DNA from: Dolomedes plantarius
Lineage: Eukaryota > Arthropoda > Arachnida > Araneae > Dolomedidae
Assembly (NCBI GenBank): GCA_907164885.2
Contig: OU015499.1
Coordinates: forward strand, 157,383,925-157,447,924
Direction: 5' to 3'
DNA: 64,000 nt
The notes under the pieces are model-generated. The model worked only from the letters and a program-made list of their open reading frames with translations, did no database searches and was not told the origin of the DNA. The translations under genes and the position numbers were made by a program. Positions 35,799-48,854 of this stretch are shown here, in pieces. The number at the start of each line of letters is the position of its first letter. The stretch's first letter is position 1.

Positions 35799-36570
35799 AG
35801 CATTCTTGCACTTCATGTCTAGGGTAATTTTTTAATATATATAGTTTTGGTCCTCAAGATCAGTGTTAGCTAAGTTGATGTTTGTTGTATTAGGATTTAT
35901 GTATACTATACCCTCTTAGGGATAAAAAATATTTAACGAATAGAAAGTAACTGTAGTAAAAGTGTCAAATATATAGTTTTGAAAATTGTGGTGCTCTTTA
36001 TTTTTCTCAGTACTCCAGAAATGTGTTGTGTAACTATGTAGTGATGGGATATACATGAAATTAATTATAATTCTAGATGGAAAACAGTTTAAAAAAGCAT
36101 TAGAGGATTATATTTAGCCATTTATGTAAAAGATAACTTTGTCTCAAAGGTGAACGTATAGGCTGGTAAATTTTCATTTTTCCATGCGGGAAATTTGCAT
36201 AAACATTCTGTATAATCTCATTTATGAAAACTGTTTGAAAAAACAAATTGTGAATAGAAGTCAATAATTTACCAGAAGATTTTTCTTTCATTCGCAATCA
36301 TTTTGATAGCTTTGTATTTCATGTTGAAGTTTCTTACATACTTTCTGTGTTGTTGGCAGTTAGTTACGGATAACTTTGTTTTGCACATTTATAGAAATCT
36401 GTTGAAAAAAATTTTGGAGGGAAAATTTGATGTGAGTTCTATATTTTAATATTTAAAAATTTGAAAATTTCTACATTTTGTTAATATATAAGAAGGTAAC
36501 AGAATATAACAGTAAATTACTTTGCAGTGAGAAATTCAACATCCAAGTTCTTGTCATTCATGCTTTTGAT
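35799..36570. other. AT-rich spacer (copy 2)
   Basis: Collinear with 14766-15536; no gene. Confidence 0.5.
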
Positions 36571-37005
36571 CAGGGCCAACCTTAGTCATTGCAGAGCCCA
36601 ATTGCAGAAATTTTGACGGGGTCCTTTTAAGTTCTAATATACAATAAATGATAAATGTCTTTCATGTATAGCATGGAAGACAAAAATTTGTTAGGTGGTT
36701 ATATTTCCTTTCCTATGTACATTCATAAGAAAAACACTAAGAAGTATTTAGACGATATATATTTCATTCACAGATCAAAACTATTTAAAATCAAATTTTG
36801 CTATATTTTGTATTAGAAAGATCATTTATAAATCGATGTAATTTTAATTTCCTAGTTTCTGCATGATCTATCGACAGTATTCAAAGGCCGTTGAGTTTCT
36901 GCTGCGATATTGTTGACCACAGGTATGTTTTAATTGATTTTCTATCTAGTAAAGCTTCGTTTTCCCAATTCTATATTTATATGAAAAAATAAAAATATCC
37001 TTAAA

Positions 37006-37083
<78 letters not shown>

Positions 37084-37671
37084 GCATTTGAAATGCCAGT
37101 GGCTTTTATTTCTAGCAATTGTAGAATTTTTATATTGTTTTGAAAACATTTGGTTTTAATATTATTTCTTCCACCACTTTATTACTATCTATATCTACAT
37201 CTTATATAGACAACATTTGGTAATTATTCTGAAACATTTTTACATCTGTCAAAGCAATTTTGTAGTCCCGATGCATATTTTCAATGTTTTTTTGTGCAAT
37301 TATCTGAAATAAACTTCTCTATCCTCTCTAGCTTTGTACGGTATTTGTTAAAAACAATGCACGTAAAACATTTCTTTCCAGTTCCTTATTGGAGTATCTA
37401 CATACCCATAATTGAATATCCTTTTTCATTTTTGGAAATGTTTTTCCCGAAATTCTGGAGTGATTATTAAATAAGTAGCAAGGTCTGTGGTTCCAACTAA
37501 AACTTGTTCGAAACCTTAGTGACTATCTTTTATCAGGCATTCTAGAAAGTTTCTAAATGATCACAGTACTTCTTTTCAGATATATTTTAAATGTTTCTTT
37601 GTTTTAGGCTCTGTAGTAGCATAGGGCCCAGTTGCATCTAATCCGAGTCCAATTTGATCAAAGCAGGTCTG
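36571..37671. mobile_element. Old hAT-like non-autonomous element (copy 2)
   Basis: Counterpart of 15537-16682, with CAGGGCCAACCTTAGTC at the left, the inverse of CAGACCTGCTTTGATC at the right, and about 64 bp of (TA)n at 37015-37078. Confidence 0.45.
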
Positions 37672-39614
37672 CATTTGAAAATTAATTCTTTACATATTTT
37701 GTATCCTTTTATACATAGTGCTCCTTAGGCTGTCTTAAGATTTTTCATATCGTTTTAATTCTGTGGTGGACAGTTGTGAGTTTGGTTTCATAGACTTCTT
37801 AAAATTTTAGAAACAGCTATATACTGCAGGCATGCAAGATGCTTTATATGCATAGCAGTGAAAAAGCGGGACCGGGAAAGCACCCAATTATTTTAGGTTT
37901 CTTGTAAATTTCTATTTTTAGATTTTTGCAAATGTTGTAAATCTCCTCTCGCTTTTGACTAATATCTGAGAATTATTTCTCACTTTAATATTATAGATGA
38001 CAGGAAGCAGTGGTGGCTCTGTGGTTTCTAAAGCCCTAGGTGGTTCTAAAGCCTTAAGTGATTATTTTGTTGAGAAACCTGAAAGTGGCTCTGAATTTTA
38101 TCTCAATCTTTTAAAGAAAACATGAAGTTTATAGATAAAGTTAATGAAATGTGATTAAAATAGCATTAAAATATTTGATAAAATGTATGAACAAGTATAT
38201 CAATGTATGTGTCGGCAATGTTATAGATAACAAAGGACAACCTGCTCCTCTGGCACTTGTTATTAAAGTAGGCTTTTGCTGAAGCTCTCATAATTTCTGT
38301 CCCAGTGAGGCAGATAATAATTAACCTCTTCTGCTCTCTAATCCAATAACAAATCTTATTGATTCTAACTCTCTACATCAAGAAATTGGTAGTTATGTTC
38401 TAAAGTTCCAAATGTTCCTAATCCAAACCCTACAACTCAGATATGTTTAGAATTTTTTTGCATTCTGGTATAAGTTTACCAATCTATTGTTATCTGCCTT
38501 GTATCATTCTGTAAATATTTTATACTCCAATGAGATTTCTATACAAGCATTTTGCCGTAGAATTTGTTTTGAAAGTAACAATAACTGGTTTGTTAGGCAA
38601 TATCTTTTTCATTTTGTCACATTTGCTCATAATAAAGACAATAAATGTTTTGTGAGTATCCTCACCTGAACTTCAGTGTACAAAGTAGGGAATTTTTTTT
38701 TTCATATCCTAGTATAGGAAAAATAGTTTATGAAAAGTAATTTATAAAAAGACCATAACCATTTTGTATATGGACTATATAATTTTAATTTTCACCATGT
38801 AGAGAATTTTATGTCTGTAGATTGCTTTTTTATTTACTTATCCCTAAAAAAAATATAAATTGTGTGAGTATTACTGTTTTGTATACTATGTATATACGTT
38901 TCTTCAATCACTGTTTTGTTAAATAAGGTATTAAAATTTTGCAGTTTCTCTCAGTGCATACATTTATGACTGAAGAATAAAATATTTCATACTCTATCAT
39001 GCAGAATTGTTTATTGCTTTTTTATCATTGTTTATAAGGAGGATGGTAGATTTTCTGTAATGAAGAAGTGTTATAATTGGTATAGCTTAATCTTCATCTG
39101 ATTTCCTGTAGCACTGTATTGTATTGTAGAGTTCTTACCTAAATATTTCCAGTCTATGAGGATATCTTGAAATTATTTCACTTGATACACAAAAGGAAAA
39201 TGTTAAGAGATTACCTTATCCTGTAACAACAAAATGGTTTTCCAATATTCTCTGAATTACACAATCGTTTTATTTACTTTTTTATCCAGTATAAAGGTAA
39301 TTCAAGATAATTAATGTATTTCGAATTATTCTTAGTTTTTAATTTTAACTCTTTGCTTTTCTAGATTTATAACAAAATTATTTTATTATTACCTATAACT
39401 TTCTAGAGTATTTAAAAGACTATATAAGTGAATTCACTTGTTTAATCCCAATGTATGTTTTTATAGTATATTTTTATAGAAATTGATCATTTATTTCTAG
39501 TACATTTATTATGTAGTAGTCCTCCTTTGTGCTTACATAGCTTGCATAGTGCATGTATGCAAATCATAATTGGAAAAATGTTTACTGTTCTAATCACCCA
39601 GTCTTAAAGAATGT
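37672..39614. other. AT-rich non-coding stretch (copy 2)
   Basis: Collinear with 16683-18580. It has about 45 bp near 37937-37980 that copy 1 lacks. No gene seen. Confidence 0.5.
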
Positions 39615-39948
39615 CATAAATCACTCGCATTACTTTTGAATCATGGACTTTGTTAAAGTCTGTTTCGCCCAACATCCACTTGGAATACAATAGAAAATAA
39701 AGACTTTGGTCCATCGAAATGTATCAATGAGCATTTATAAGAATAAACTTTAATTTAGAGTCTTAGGTAACCATTGAATGTCATAAATCACTCACATTAC
39801 TTTTTAATCATAGACTTTGTTAAGGTCTGTTTGGCCCAATATCCACTTGGATTAAAATAGAAAATAATGACTTTGGTCCATCAAAATGCATCAATGAGTA
39901 TTTATAAGAATAAACTTTAATTTAGAGTCTTAGGTAACCATTGAATAT
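39615..39948. repeat. 167-bp tandem duplication (copy 2)
   Basis: Units start at 39615 and 39782; same pair as in copy 1. Confidence 0.85.
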
Positions 39949-42144
39949 CCATCCCGCAAAGTAAGTTTAAAAAAATTAATGACAGATAAGAAAGACGCGT
40001 CGAAATCAGGATATATAAAATTGTTTGCAAAATTTTCTAGAAATGCAAAAATCCAAAAATATTATTTTTTTAGTAAAATTGAACTTTATTTACCAATATT
40101 TTTTAAATATAGCAATATTTAAAAAAAAATTTCTATGATTATATTACACTTAGCATTAGAGATTTGCAGAAATCACCCATGACTCCCACTTGAAAATCTT
40201 TTTTTATTCTGAAGGAAATTACAATGGGAAAAGATATTTGAAATGTGCAAATAAAGCGGTAAGGCAATTGTTATCAATTCATTATTAATATATAAGAAGC
40301 GGTAAAGATGACATTTCGAAACGATAAATACTGTTCATACATAAACAAACACCCTCCGAACGTCATGAAATGAGCCAATACGGTTTCCTTAAACTCTGAG
40401 GTCACCGTGATGAAATTTTTATTGCCACACTTCACGCATCAGTACGAGTATCGTACTTCAGCCAAAATTTTAATTAGAGAGACATGTGATGTGATTATTT
40501 TTCTACTGAAGTGAGAATATGTAATTTTTTTTCCTATTGGGGCTGTGAAATTGTTTCTTTACTATAATACCGAGCTGTTTCCATTCAGTATGATCTGACT
40601 GGTTGAGATTCAAGTCACACCTCACATTCATTTGGCATATTATATTTGGTTCCCGGAGAGTCTACAAAGAAAATTATAAAAATAAATTGCGTCAGAACTA
40701 ACAGGGGTAAAATTTCTTTAATCAGTTCTGAATTAATATTTCTGTTAGAATATAAAATTGTTCTCCCAAGGAATTTTTAATCAGCATCACATGGAAACTG
40801 TGTGGATTTATTTTGTTTAAAATTTTTATTCCTTGTTCCCGATCTCGTGATAAAATATTTAAAAGATGTTGCTCTGGAAAAGACCTTATCAGCCGTGTAT
40901 TCCTGACGTGTATTTCATAGACTACAAGATGTCCATAGATAGCTGTTTTGAAATGTTTAATTCACATTATGTGAAGAATCCCATAACAGCACTATTGCAC
41001 AGTAAATGAACGGAAAGAAATGTGAAGAATTTATACTATTGTAAATTCTAATGCATAATATACATAACATACAGATTAAAACGTGGAGGCAGTGTGGTAA
41101 AAAATATCTGTAGCCAACAAACTACAATCGAAACAATTATGCCTAAAGAAACCTATAGGCCAGGTATTCTGTGTTATTTCCTGTAATAATTTTGCATATT
41201 TTATTAGATTTATAAACTTTCTAATCTGTTGATAACGAAGGTCTATAATCAGATGTTAATCCCTGGAATTTCTCGGAGCCTTAAACTTCATTAACGGTGG
41301 AATTATTATGACTTACAGACAACTAAAATAAGTGTAATGTGAAAAAATATTAATATTGCTTATCTGTTATTCATCGGGCCGATAGCTGTAGTTTTCTGGA
41401 GATTCCTACAAACCGAAACTTATCAAATCTCAGTACTCCATTATGATCTACCAGGGCAAAAGAATGACGATGGTTAAGGAACCTGGTGACCTAATTACAA
41501 TAAATTTAAGATGCTCAGTAATTTAATTAGACCGGCACACAATTTATAACATCTTAATTTATAAATATATCATTTCTTAGCATAAACTTTTATATATTGC
41601 TATCGATTTCACATGAAAATTACAAAAAGAGGGTGATGGTACAGTGTTAACCTTTTACACGCCCCCACTATGATCGAACGGTAACACAAACTATTTATTG
41701 ATAAAAATCACATTAAAACTGAAACGTAAGAACTATTAGGAAATTGATTTTTTTTCAAAAAATATTGGCTGGAAACAGTTATTTTTTCACATCTATTATA
41801 TATATATTAGCCGTTATCTCTGTACAACACTTCTGGGCTGTACTCATCTTTCAATTGAAGTCCTCGGTAAACAAACGGCCGGTTAGGCTTAATTTCAATT
41901 TCAGATGTGGATCAGAAGTTTTTCTTACCTAAAAACTAATATCTTCTCCATCAAATCACGTTTGTTCGGCATATTTTTCTATAAAACATTCAGAACAAAA
42001 ACAAATTGGATGTTTTTAGCTGTATATTTAACAGTTTTTAAGAATCTGTTTACTTTTGCGATGAATTCTGAAAGTAAACAAACTTGAATGTTAATGAATC
42101 CAGTAGCTCAAGTATTCATATCGCGTAGTGAGCTGTAAAAAACT
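39949..42144. other. AT-rich stretch with copy 2-specific segment
   Basis: Bases 40836-41247 have no counterpart in copy 1; the flanks share GGTCT and TCAGATGTTAATCC. Whether copy 2 gained it or copy 1 lost it is unclear. No gene. Confidence 0.5.
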
Positions 42145-42288
42145 GGATGGCAGTCTACTACTCCAATCGCATGAAAAAATAAATAAATAAAAAATAATGA
42201 AAAGGTTTTCTTCTACAAGGTGTGGATTAAATGCAATATTGTTAGATAATTCGGGATATTTTTTAACTTTCATATACTTTTTCCATTA

Positions 42289-42350
42289 TGACGTCATTAT
42301 TAGTATTATGACGTCAAAATGACGGGTTACCTTCTAGTATATATATAAAA
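42289..42350 (+). promoter_or_regulatory. CRE pair and TATA box (copy 2)
   Basis: TGACGTCA occurs at 42289-42296 and 42309-42316, followed by TATATATATAAAA near 42338-42350. It is identical in spacing to copy 1 (21034-21095). The upstream 184-bp unit is single here. Confidence 0.45.
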
Positions 42351-42609
42351 CGCGTAGGTATGCGGCAGAAATATCAACGATATTTCTACACTCGGAATGG
42401 CAACGACTGCAACTACCGGATGTAAACTTTAGCGACCGTCCGCAATTTAAAACTCTGTGTATGTAGTGGCGACATTTGTTACATTCGATGATCTTTTAAT
42501 AAAATATGTTTAGACCTATCAAATCCAGTGTTTAGTCATGGACAGTTGTATGTGTGTTTTTCTAGAGTCCGTTCTTTGGATTTTGACACTGTAGTATCTC
42601 CTACTTTTG

Positions 42610-43090
42610 AGATACTCAACTGTGTATATGAAGAAGTTTTATGAATATCATAGTTGTAATCCACTCTATATTTTAGTACTTGCTGATTTTTTACTCCATT
42701 TTATAAGTGAAAAAATTTTCCGAACAATTTATAATTTGATATCATTAAATGGAGATATCCGAATTGTGAGCAATAATACATACAGAGAGTGATGTAATCC
42801 ACATTATATTTTTGTACTTGCTGAATTTTTACTCCATTTTTTAAATGAAAAAAAATTTTCCCGAATAATTTCTTATTTGATATAATGATAAAGTGTAGCT
42901 ATTTTAATTTTAAAAAATTGTACATACAGAGAGGTATGTAATTTTTAAAATCACTGGTGTTGGGTTTCTCAGTCTTATCTTTAAATCTGTTCGAAAGTAA
43001 TGGAAATTCACATTTTTTAATCACGCTGATTTAGAATCAGCCTTATAGAGAACTTGGCAATGATTATCAATTTTTTGGCTGAGCTCCCAC
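42610..43090. repeat. 138-bp-family repeats (copy 2)
   Basis: Three diverged units of the TAGTACTTGCTGAATTTTTA family, ending at the hAT target site GCTCCCAC (43083-43090). Confidence 0.55.
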
Positions 43091-46000
43091 CAGGGGTGCA
43101 GAAAATGTTTGAGGGCCCAATATTTCCCCAGAACACAATTTGTTTTGTCCGAAATTTCCCCCAAAACGTCCCCGTATTTCCATTCCAGTTTAAGCGACTA
43201 TTAGAGTACAATGTTGATGATTAAAAACTCTCCTTAAGACTATTACTTGTAAATTTAAAAAACTTAATATTTATTCCAATAAAAAATAATTTTACCTTGA
43301 TGGATTAAATTAGTTGTCACCAAGAAATGGCAGCCTTCCGGTCTCTTTGTGAAGGTTGTCAATCACCTTTGACGTCGTATATACCTTGAGACGAGATGCT
43401 GAAGAAAACCGCGTGAAGTGGTATCTTCCACCATGGAAATGTCTGTCCAAGGATTCTTTTAATAGCTGTGAAGCCTTATGAATAGGAGGTCCATTCCATG
43501 AAATGAAGACTTCATTGAAAAGTGTGTTGGACTGGATGTTCCGATTGTGTAGATGGTTGCCAATTACAGATCCAACTGATTCACAGACAGCTTCACTACA
43601 GATTTTTAAACAATTTTCGAGCAGATAAATAATTTCTGGTATGTGGCCATACACTTCAGGGTTAGTAAATGCCTCTTTTATTACGGTGTTATCCTGGATG
43701 ATCAAGCTTGAGTTTTGATTTTCTTGAGAAGGATAAAGAAGATTTTTTAAAAAAGGTGTGTTTGAAAGGTTGTTTTTCAGAATTCTCAACTGGGAAAAAA
43801 GAACTTTGCTATCTAACTTGCACCCTCGGTTTTTGTTCACCCATATGGTAAGGATTTCTAAAGATTTCTGAATTGTATGTTCATATGCAGTATCTGGAGG
43901 GCTTGTTATATATCTGCTACTGAAACAGTGCCGCATATTTTCTATAATTGGAGGTTCAGAAATTCTACGTTCAAGTTTTTCCAGTATTGTTAAGCAAAGA
44001 TTTTCTAATTTTTGTCTAGAACTTCTGTAACCATCTTCACTGGTTGTTTCTTCATCTGTCTGGGAACGGCTTGATCTTTGGCAATATTCATCAACCAATA
44101 GACAGTCTTGATAAACATTGTTTTTTAAAGACTCCATTTCCTTAAAAACTGATGGAAATATTTCTTCAGTGAGTTTTCCACTTTTCATTTCCAATATCAT
44201 GGCATTAAGTGTGCTTTTCATTGAAGCATAATAATCAAATATGGTCCAAATACAGGCATTAACGTTCTGAGAAGTACAACTGAATTTTGTGACCAACTCT
44301 AATATATCAATCATTCCAAGCAGTTGATATATAAAACAAGGTTTGGAAAATTTTTTTGAATAGTTTTTAGCATCAGTATTGTTGCCCCGGCGGATGCAAT
44401 CAGTGCGCTTCTTTTGTAAATCAATAAAAAAAAAGTTTAAAATCTTTTTGAAATGTTTTATAAACTCTTAGTTCACTTTGAACAAAACGGGTTTGTTGAA
44501 ACGATTTTGGATTCCAAACACCCACTTGCAATTCATCTGCTAATGCAATCAGTTCTTCATAGGCAATACCCCAATTATAGTTTTTCATTACATTTCCTAC
44601 AATTTGTGCTTGACTGTTAATCCATGATAATGACTGGACTTTACGGACATCATTTAAAACACACTCTAACCTATGAGCCAAGTCCCACATAGGAAGTAAG
44701 AAGTCATGATTGATATTTTCACAAAGACTTGCCAATTTTTTATCCACACTGAGATCAAAATATTGACCATCAAATGCCATTCCATTTAGCTGTTCCTTTA
44801 ATTTTATGTTACATTTGTCAAGGGCACATTGCAGTTGTTGGACAAGAACATCACCAGTGTGTGAGGTACCACATGGTGAAATGTCAATCACAATACAAGT
44901 CTGAACTCCATCTACAAGTGTAATCAGACAAGTTATTTGGTATGTCCTGTGCAATTTTGTGATTTTATCAGCTGTGACTGACACAAGAGGCAAACGCTTT
45001 GTTGCTGGATTTTTTGTGCATAAAAAATCACATATTTTCGTGTTCATTGTAAAAAATACGTTTTTTATGAATTCTTGGTAAAATTCACGAGAGTGATTTA
45101 GTTCACCAACATCAGCATCATTTAAAACATTTAAACTTAATAAACGTTCAAAAAACTTACCCCCCTTACCTTCTTTAACTGCACTGTAAGCAGCTCTAGC
45201 AACCCGCAGTCCCACTTTCTCATGTTCATTCTTTACTAATATCTCTTTCTTTTCCATGGCATCAGAAAACTCTATACACCACTTATGTGCATTTGAATGT
45301 AAATGATCAATGAGGTGGGTTTTAAAATTTCGAAATTCAATACTTTGAGTTGGTTGAATTAACTGGTGTTCACTGGGAAGAGAAAAAATGCCAAAATTGC
45401 TGGTTTTAAGTATGCTTACTTCCTTAGGAATGGCTTTATAGTTTTTTACACATGGAGAACATTGCACTGTCTCTATTCCCCCTTCCAAACACGGCATCAG
45501 TTGACAAATTTCTGTAACCGATCTGCTTATTCTAATTAACTTAATTTTAATTTTAAATTCTTCTTGTGCTGGAGTACTAAGACAGGATGGGCCTGGTACG
45601 ATGGCTACAGTTGACACATTCTGTTCTATAATAGAAGGAAGAGCACTTGCCTTAGTTAGAAATTGGTTCGGTTTTAATAACTCGTCAACTTTACTAGAAA
45701 TACCAGACAGCGCTTCAGATAGAGACGATAGCTGTTGATTAATGTCACACTTTTTGGCGACAGCGTCAACATCGCTGTTTTCTCGTGGGCAAGATGAGTT
45801 AAATTCTGTACAAAGTGGTTCATCAAGTTCGGTTTCATCTTCTTTTCTCCGTTTGTTTGAAGGTTCGCTGTTTTCAATTACATTATCTTCAACATCGCGA
45901 GTTTTAGGTTTAAACCAACCATGAATACTGCATTGATCCTTGGTAATGGGTTTCTCATCCGGATGCTTATTCGAAACGTGACTTGCGAATTTATCGCGCC

Positions 46001-46620
46001 TTCCACGCCAATCGCAGTGAGCGCAGTTCACTTCTTGTTTACTTTTAAAAGTTGACATCTGGTATTTGTGAGTGCACAATTAATATAGTATTTTCAATAA
46101 AAAATGATAAAACACATACAACAGGAAAAAAAACCCAGTTCGGATACGCAAATAGCGAGAATCACTCAGGTCCAAGAGGGAACAAACGACTTCACCGTGG
46201 TCCGGTTACACACACGTGCTTTTTATTGGAATGCAGTATTGCACACCCAACACGCAAAGGATTCTGGGGCCCCACGTTTGACTAATAGACTTCTGTTCGG
46301 GAGAAGAGGAGCTCTTTTCACCTTTCCCCGGGTCATGTGATGTGCGGTAGGAATGGTAGATAAGAGAGAAACTGCCGTTTTCCACGTGCAAGCTTCGCTC
46401 GCCGATTACAGGAAAATATGAAGATGAAACCATTTGAAAATTTGCTTCACTGTAAAGAAAAAAAAGGGGCGGGAGCGTGTGCGCAAATATAGTCGCTATC
46501 CAAAATATTTGTTCGTCAAGGATGACAATTTTTTTTTTTAACTTGGACAAAAATTTCCCCACAGCTGCCTGAATTTCCCCCGAACCTCGTTCGGGCGTTC
46601 GGACATATTCTGCACCCCTG
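43091..46620 (-). mobile_element. Full-length hAT element, copy 2 only
   Basis: The ends CAGGGGTGCAGAA and inverse TTCTGCACCCCTG are flanked by a perfect 8-bp duplication GCTCCCAC (43083-43090 and 46621-46628). The 3,530-bp element carries one transposase gene on the minus strand. A related site without insertion is seen at about 5078-5090 and 58290-58305. It is the clearest recent hAT insertion in the window. Confidence 0.93.
43310..46058 (-). pseudogene. hAT-like transposase with one frameshift
   Basis: This is a predicted transposase of about 915 codons. I choose ATG at 46056-46058 (MSTFKSKQEVN). An N-terminal zinc finger has CAHCDWRGRRDKFASHVSNKH. A charged low-complexity stretch with a basic NKRRKED follows. 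The central domain reads VSVTADKITKLHRTYQITCL and FDGQYFDLSVDKKLASL, then PMWDLAHRLECVLNDV, in the style of KIAA1586/ZNF862-like hAT proteins. At 44426-44434 a run of nine A shifts the frame. A one-base change there joins the 5' frame (to 44421) to the 3' frame (44314-43310) without stops. I did not see a standard hAT dimerisation motif at the C-terminus. Family placement rests mainly on the ends and the 8-bp duplication. Confidence 0.75.
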
Positions 46621-46628
46621 GCTCCCAC

Positions 46629-47426
46629 TACCACTTAACAACGTATATTTATGATGACAGGTAATGGTAACATTCCTTACATAGGTTACTTTCAGTTGAG
46701 TTGTTTTGCAAAAGAAAATATAAAACTAAAATCAACCATACTGGTCGCGTGAAAAGTACGAAAAGACCGTGATGGTACAGTGTTAAAATTGTACACGCAG
46801 CACTATGATTGAACGATAGCACAAACTATTTATTGATAAAAATCACATTAAAACTCAAACATGAAAACTGATGAAAGTTTTTTTTTTTCAATTTTTTACT
46901 ACAAGTTAAGCAAAGTTTAATACAAGTTAAGCAGAAAAATAGCCGGCCCAAGATAATGTGCATCTGATTGTCTGAGAGATTCAGAGCAATGTGCGCGAGG
47001 TCCATGAACAGAGTGAATTTCCGATTTCATGCGAAGGTAACACAAAGTTTTACTTATCTCCGAAAATTTAGATATGATTGCTCTGCCGTTGTACATTTGT
47101 GCAAATGTAAATTCAAAAATCATCCAGCAGTGGCAGCCATGTTTAGAACCATGTTCTACCAACAAAATGATCAATTTTAATTTCTCACATTGATAAAAAC
47201 ATTTGTTAAATTTTCAATTTTATTTGAATATTTGAACTTCGCTGAAAATTTCAAAAAAGGCTGAAATTACAATTCCCCCTGGACAGTATTTATTTTATTA
47301 ACGTAACCTCGATGCCAAAAAATCAATCCATAATTTCGTTCGACTTAATACTTTTTATAGAGCAATACGAATAGTATTTTTCTCAGAATTTTAAAATTCC
47401 ATTTATGGAAAATTTCGTGTAAAAGG
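46629..47426. other. Non-coding unit DNA (copy 2)
   Basis: Collinear with copy 1 21680-22624, including the small dispersed block near 46750-46860. No gene. Confidence 0.5.
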
Positions 47427-47439
47427 TATATATATATAT

Positions 47440-48130
47440 CTACTCAAACCTGTTTTTGTGCGGTGGATAGAAACCCCATAAAAAATCGCACAAAACTTCA
47501 CGAGTAGCTGTAAAAAATATTTTTCGCAACACATTTCAATTTTTTTAATGCGGTGAATAGGGACCGCATAAAAAAGGTCTCACGTACAAAATAACTCAAA
47601 ACCTTACGAAATAACTAGGAATTAAATACTCAGCATTAATTACTTAATACGGGCAATATCGTCCATCTTCAACAATTATCTTCCGTTTGTGAAGTGCGTG
47701 TCGTTGTAAAAACCCGACTATCCAGCCATTACTTTCAGAAAATTTCGGGCTTCCAATGTGAGACGATGAACTAGAGGTTCTAAATCCTTCAGCTGATTCT
47801 AAAACTCTATAGCTTTTTCTTTAATTAATTCTCCGTCAATGGGGATTCGTTTTTGAGTTAATTCTTGAATCCACAATATGGGCGCCTTTTCCGTTTTCTC
47901 TATGAAAATGCTTCTTGAATACGATGCTCGTTTAGCGCTTTCGTTTGTGGCACAATTACTAGATTTATTTATTTATCCTGAAGTTTTTGTATGTCTCTTA
48001 TTGTGGATTCTCCTAATCCGAATTCTTTACAAAGAACTGTGGATCCTTCATCTTCTGCTATTCGTTTTATAATCGTAGTCTTAGTTTCTAAGAAAATTGC
48101 CTTTCTCTTCGCTTTGTTTTAGCCCTTATT
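47440..48130 (-). pseudogene. Tigger/jerky-like N-terminal remnant (copy 2)
   Basis: Same remnant as 22655-23351. The ATG has been lost (CAT changed to TAT near 48130). The terminus ACTCAAACCTGTTTTTGTG lies at 47442. Confidence 0.6.
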
Positions 48131-48237
48131 TATTTTTAGGGATTATGTCTTAAAATAAAATCCTAAAAATTTATATCTGGATAGAAAAAATAATAAATTT
48201 ACAATTCAATTTACGCTATGAAATGAATCTTATCTTA

Positions 48238-48615
48238 ATGGTCCAGGAATATGAAACACTTTGAAGGACGTCAATTACATACTGCGATTATATAATTCAA
48301 TACATATGTAATGTAATAGGCTGACGCAATACTGAATTTTATTTGCAAGTATTAGTATATGTAATGTGATGAAATACCAAAAATAAAAAAAAACTAAATA
48401 GCCGAGCAAACCTCCTAATTTTTTTAATGGTCCAGGATTATGAAAGCACTTTGAAGGGCGTCAATTGCATAATGCGATTACATAATTCAATACATATGTA
48501 ATGTAATTAGCTGATGCAATACTGAATTTTAGTTGCAAATCAGTATCAGTATATCTAATAGGATAAAATATCAAAAAACTAAATAGCCGATCAAACCTAT
48601 TAATTTTTTTATCAG
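48238..48615. repeat. 189-bp imperfect tandem duplication (copy 2)
   Basis: Units begin at 48238 and 48427; counterpart of 23461-23840. Confidence 0.8.
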
Positions 48616-48656
48616 TAACTTCGTCAATTATATTCTAATTTCATTGAAATTTTCAG

Positions 48657-48706
48657 ACTCACTCAGACCTGTTTTTGTGCGGTATATGTATATATATATA
48701 TATATG
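48657..48706. repeat. Jerky-like terminus and short (TA)n (copy 2)
   Basis: CACTCAGACCTGTTTTTGTG is followed by about 20 bp of TA, against 70 bp in copy 1. Confidence 0.7.
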
Positions 48707-48724
48707 TATCATTTAATTTCTTTA

Positions 48725-48738
48725 TCCTGTTTTTACAG
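48725..48738 (+). promoter_or_regulatory. 3' splice site of zinc-finger gene (copy 2)
   Basis: TCCTGTTTTTACAG ends at 48738. The exon contains ATG-CAC-TAG at 48760-48768 before the main ATG at 48855. Confidence 0.55.
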
Positions 48739-48854
48739 GTGCTCGGTACAGATTGTCAGATGCACTAGTAGAATTTTTGAGGTGTTCATAAATTGTGAAG
48801 TTCAACGTATTGCTAGCAGTTAGTTTTCTCATCATCGTGTACAGAAACATCGGC

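Noticed and set aside
43017..43211. A short frame spanning the hAT left end
   Set aside because: It crosses the insertion boundary created by the hAT element and so cannot be an old gene.
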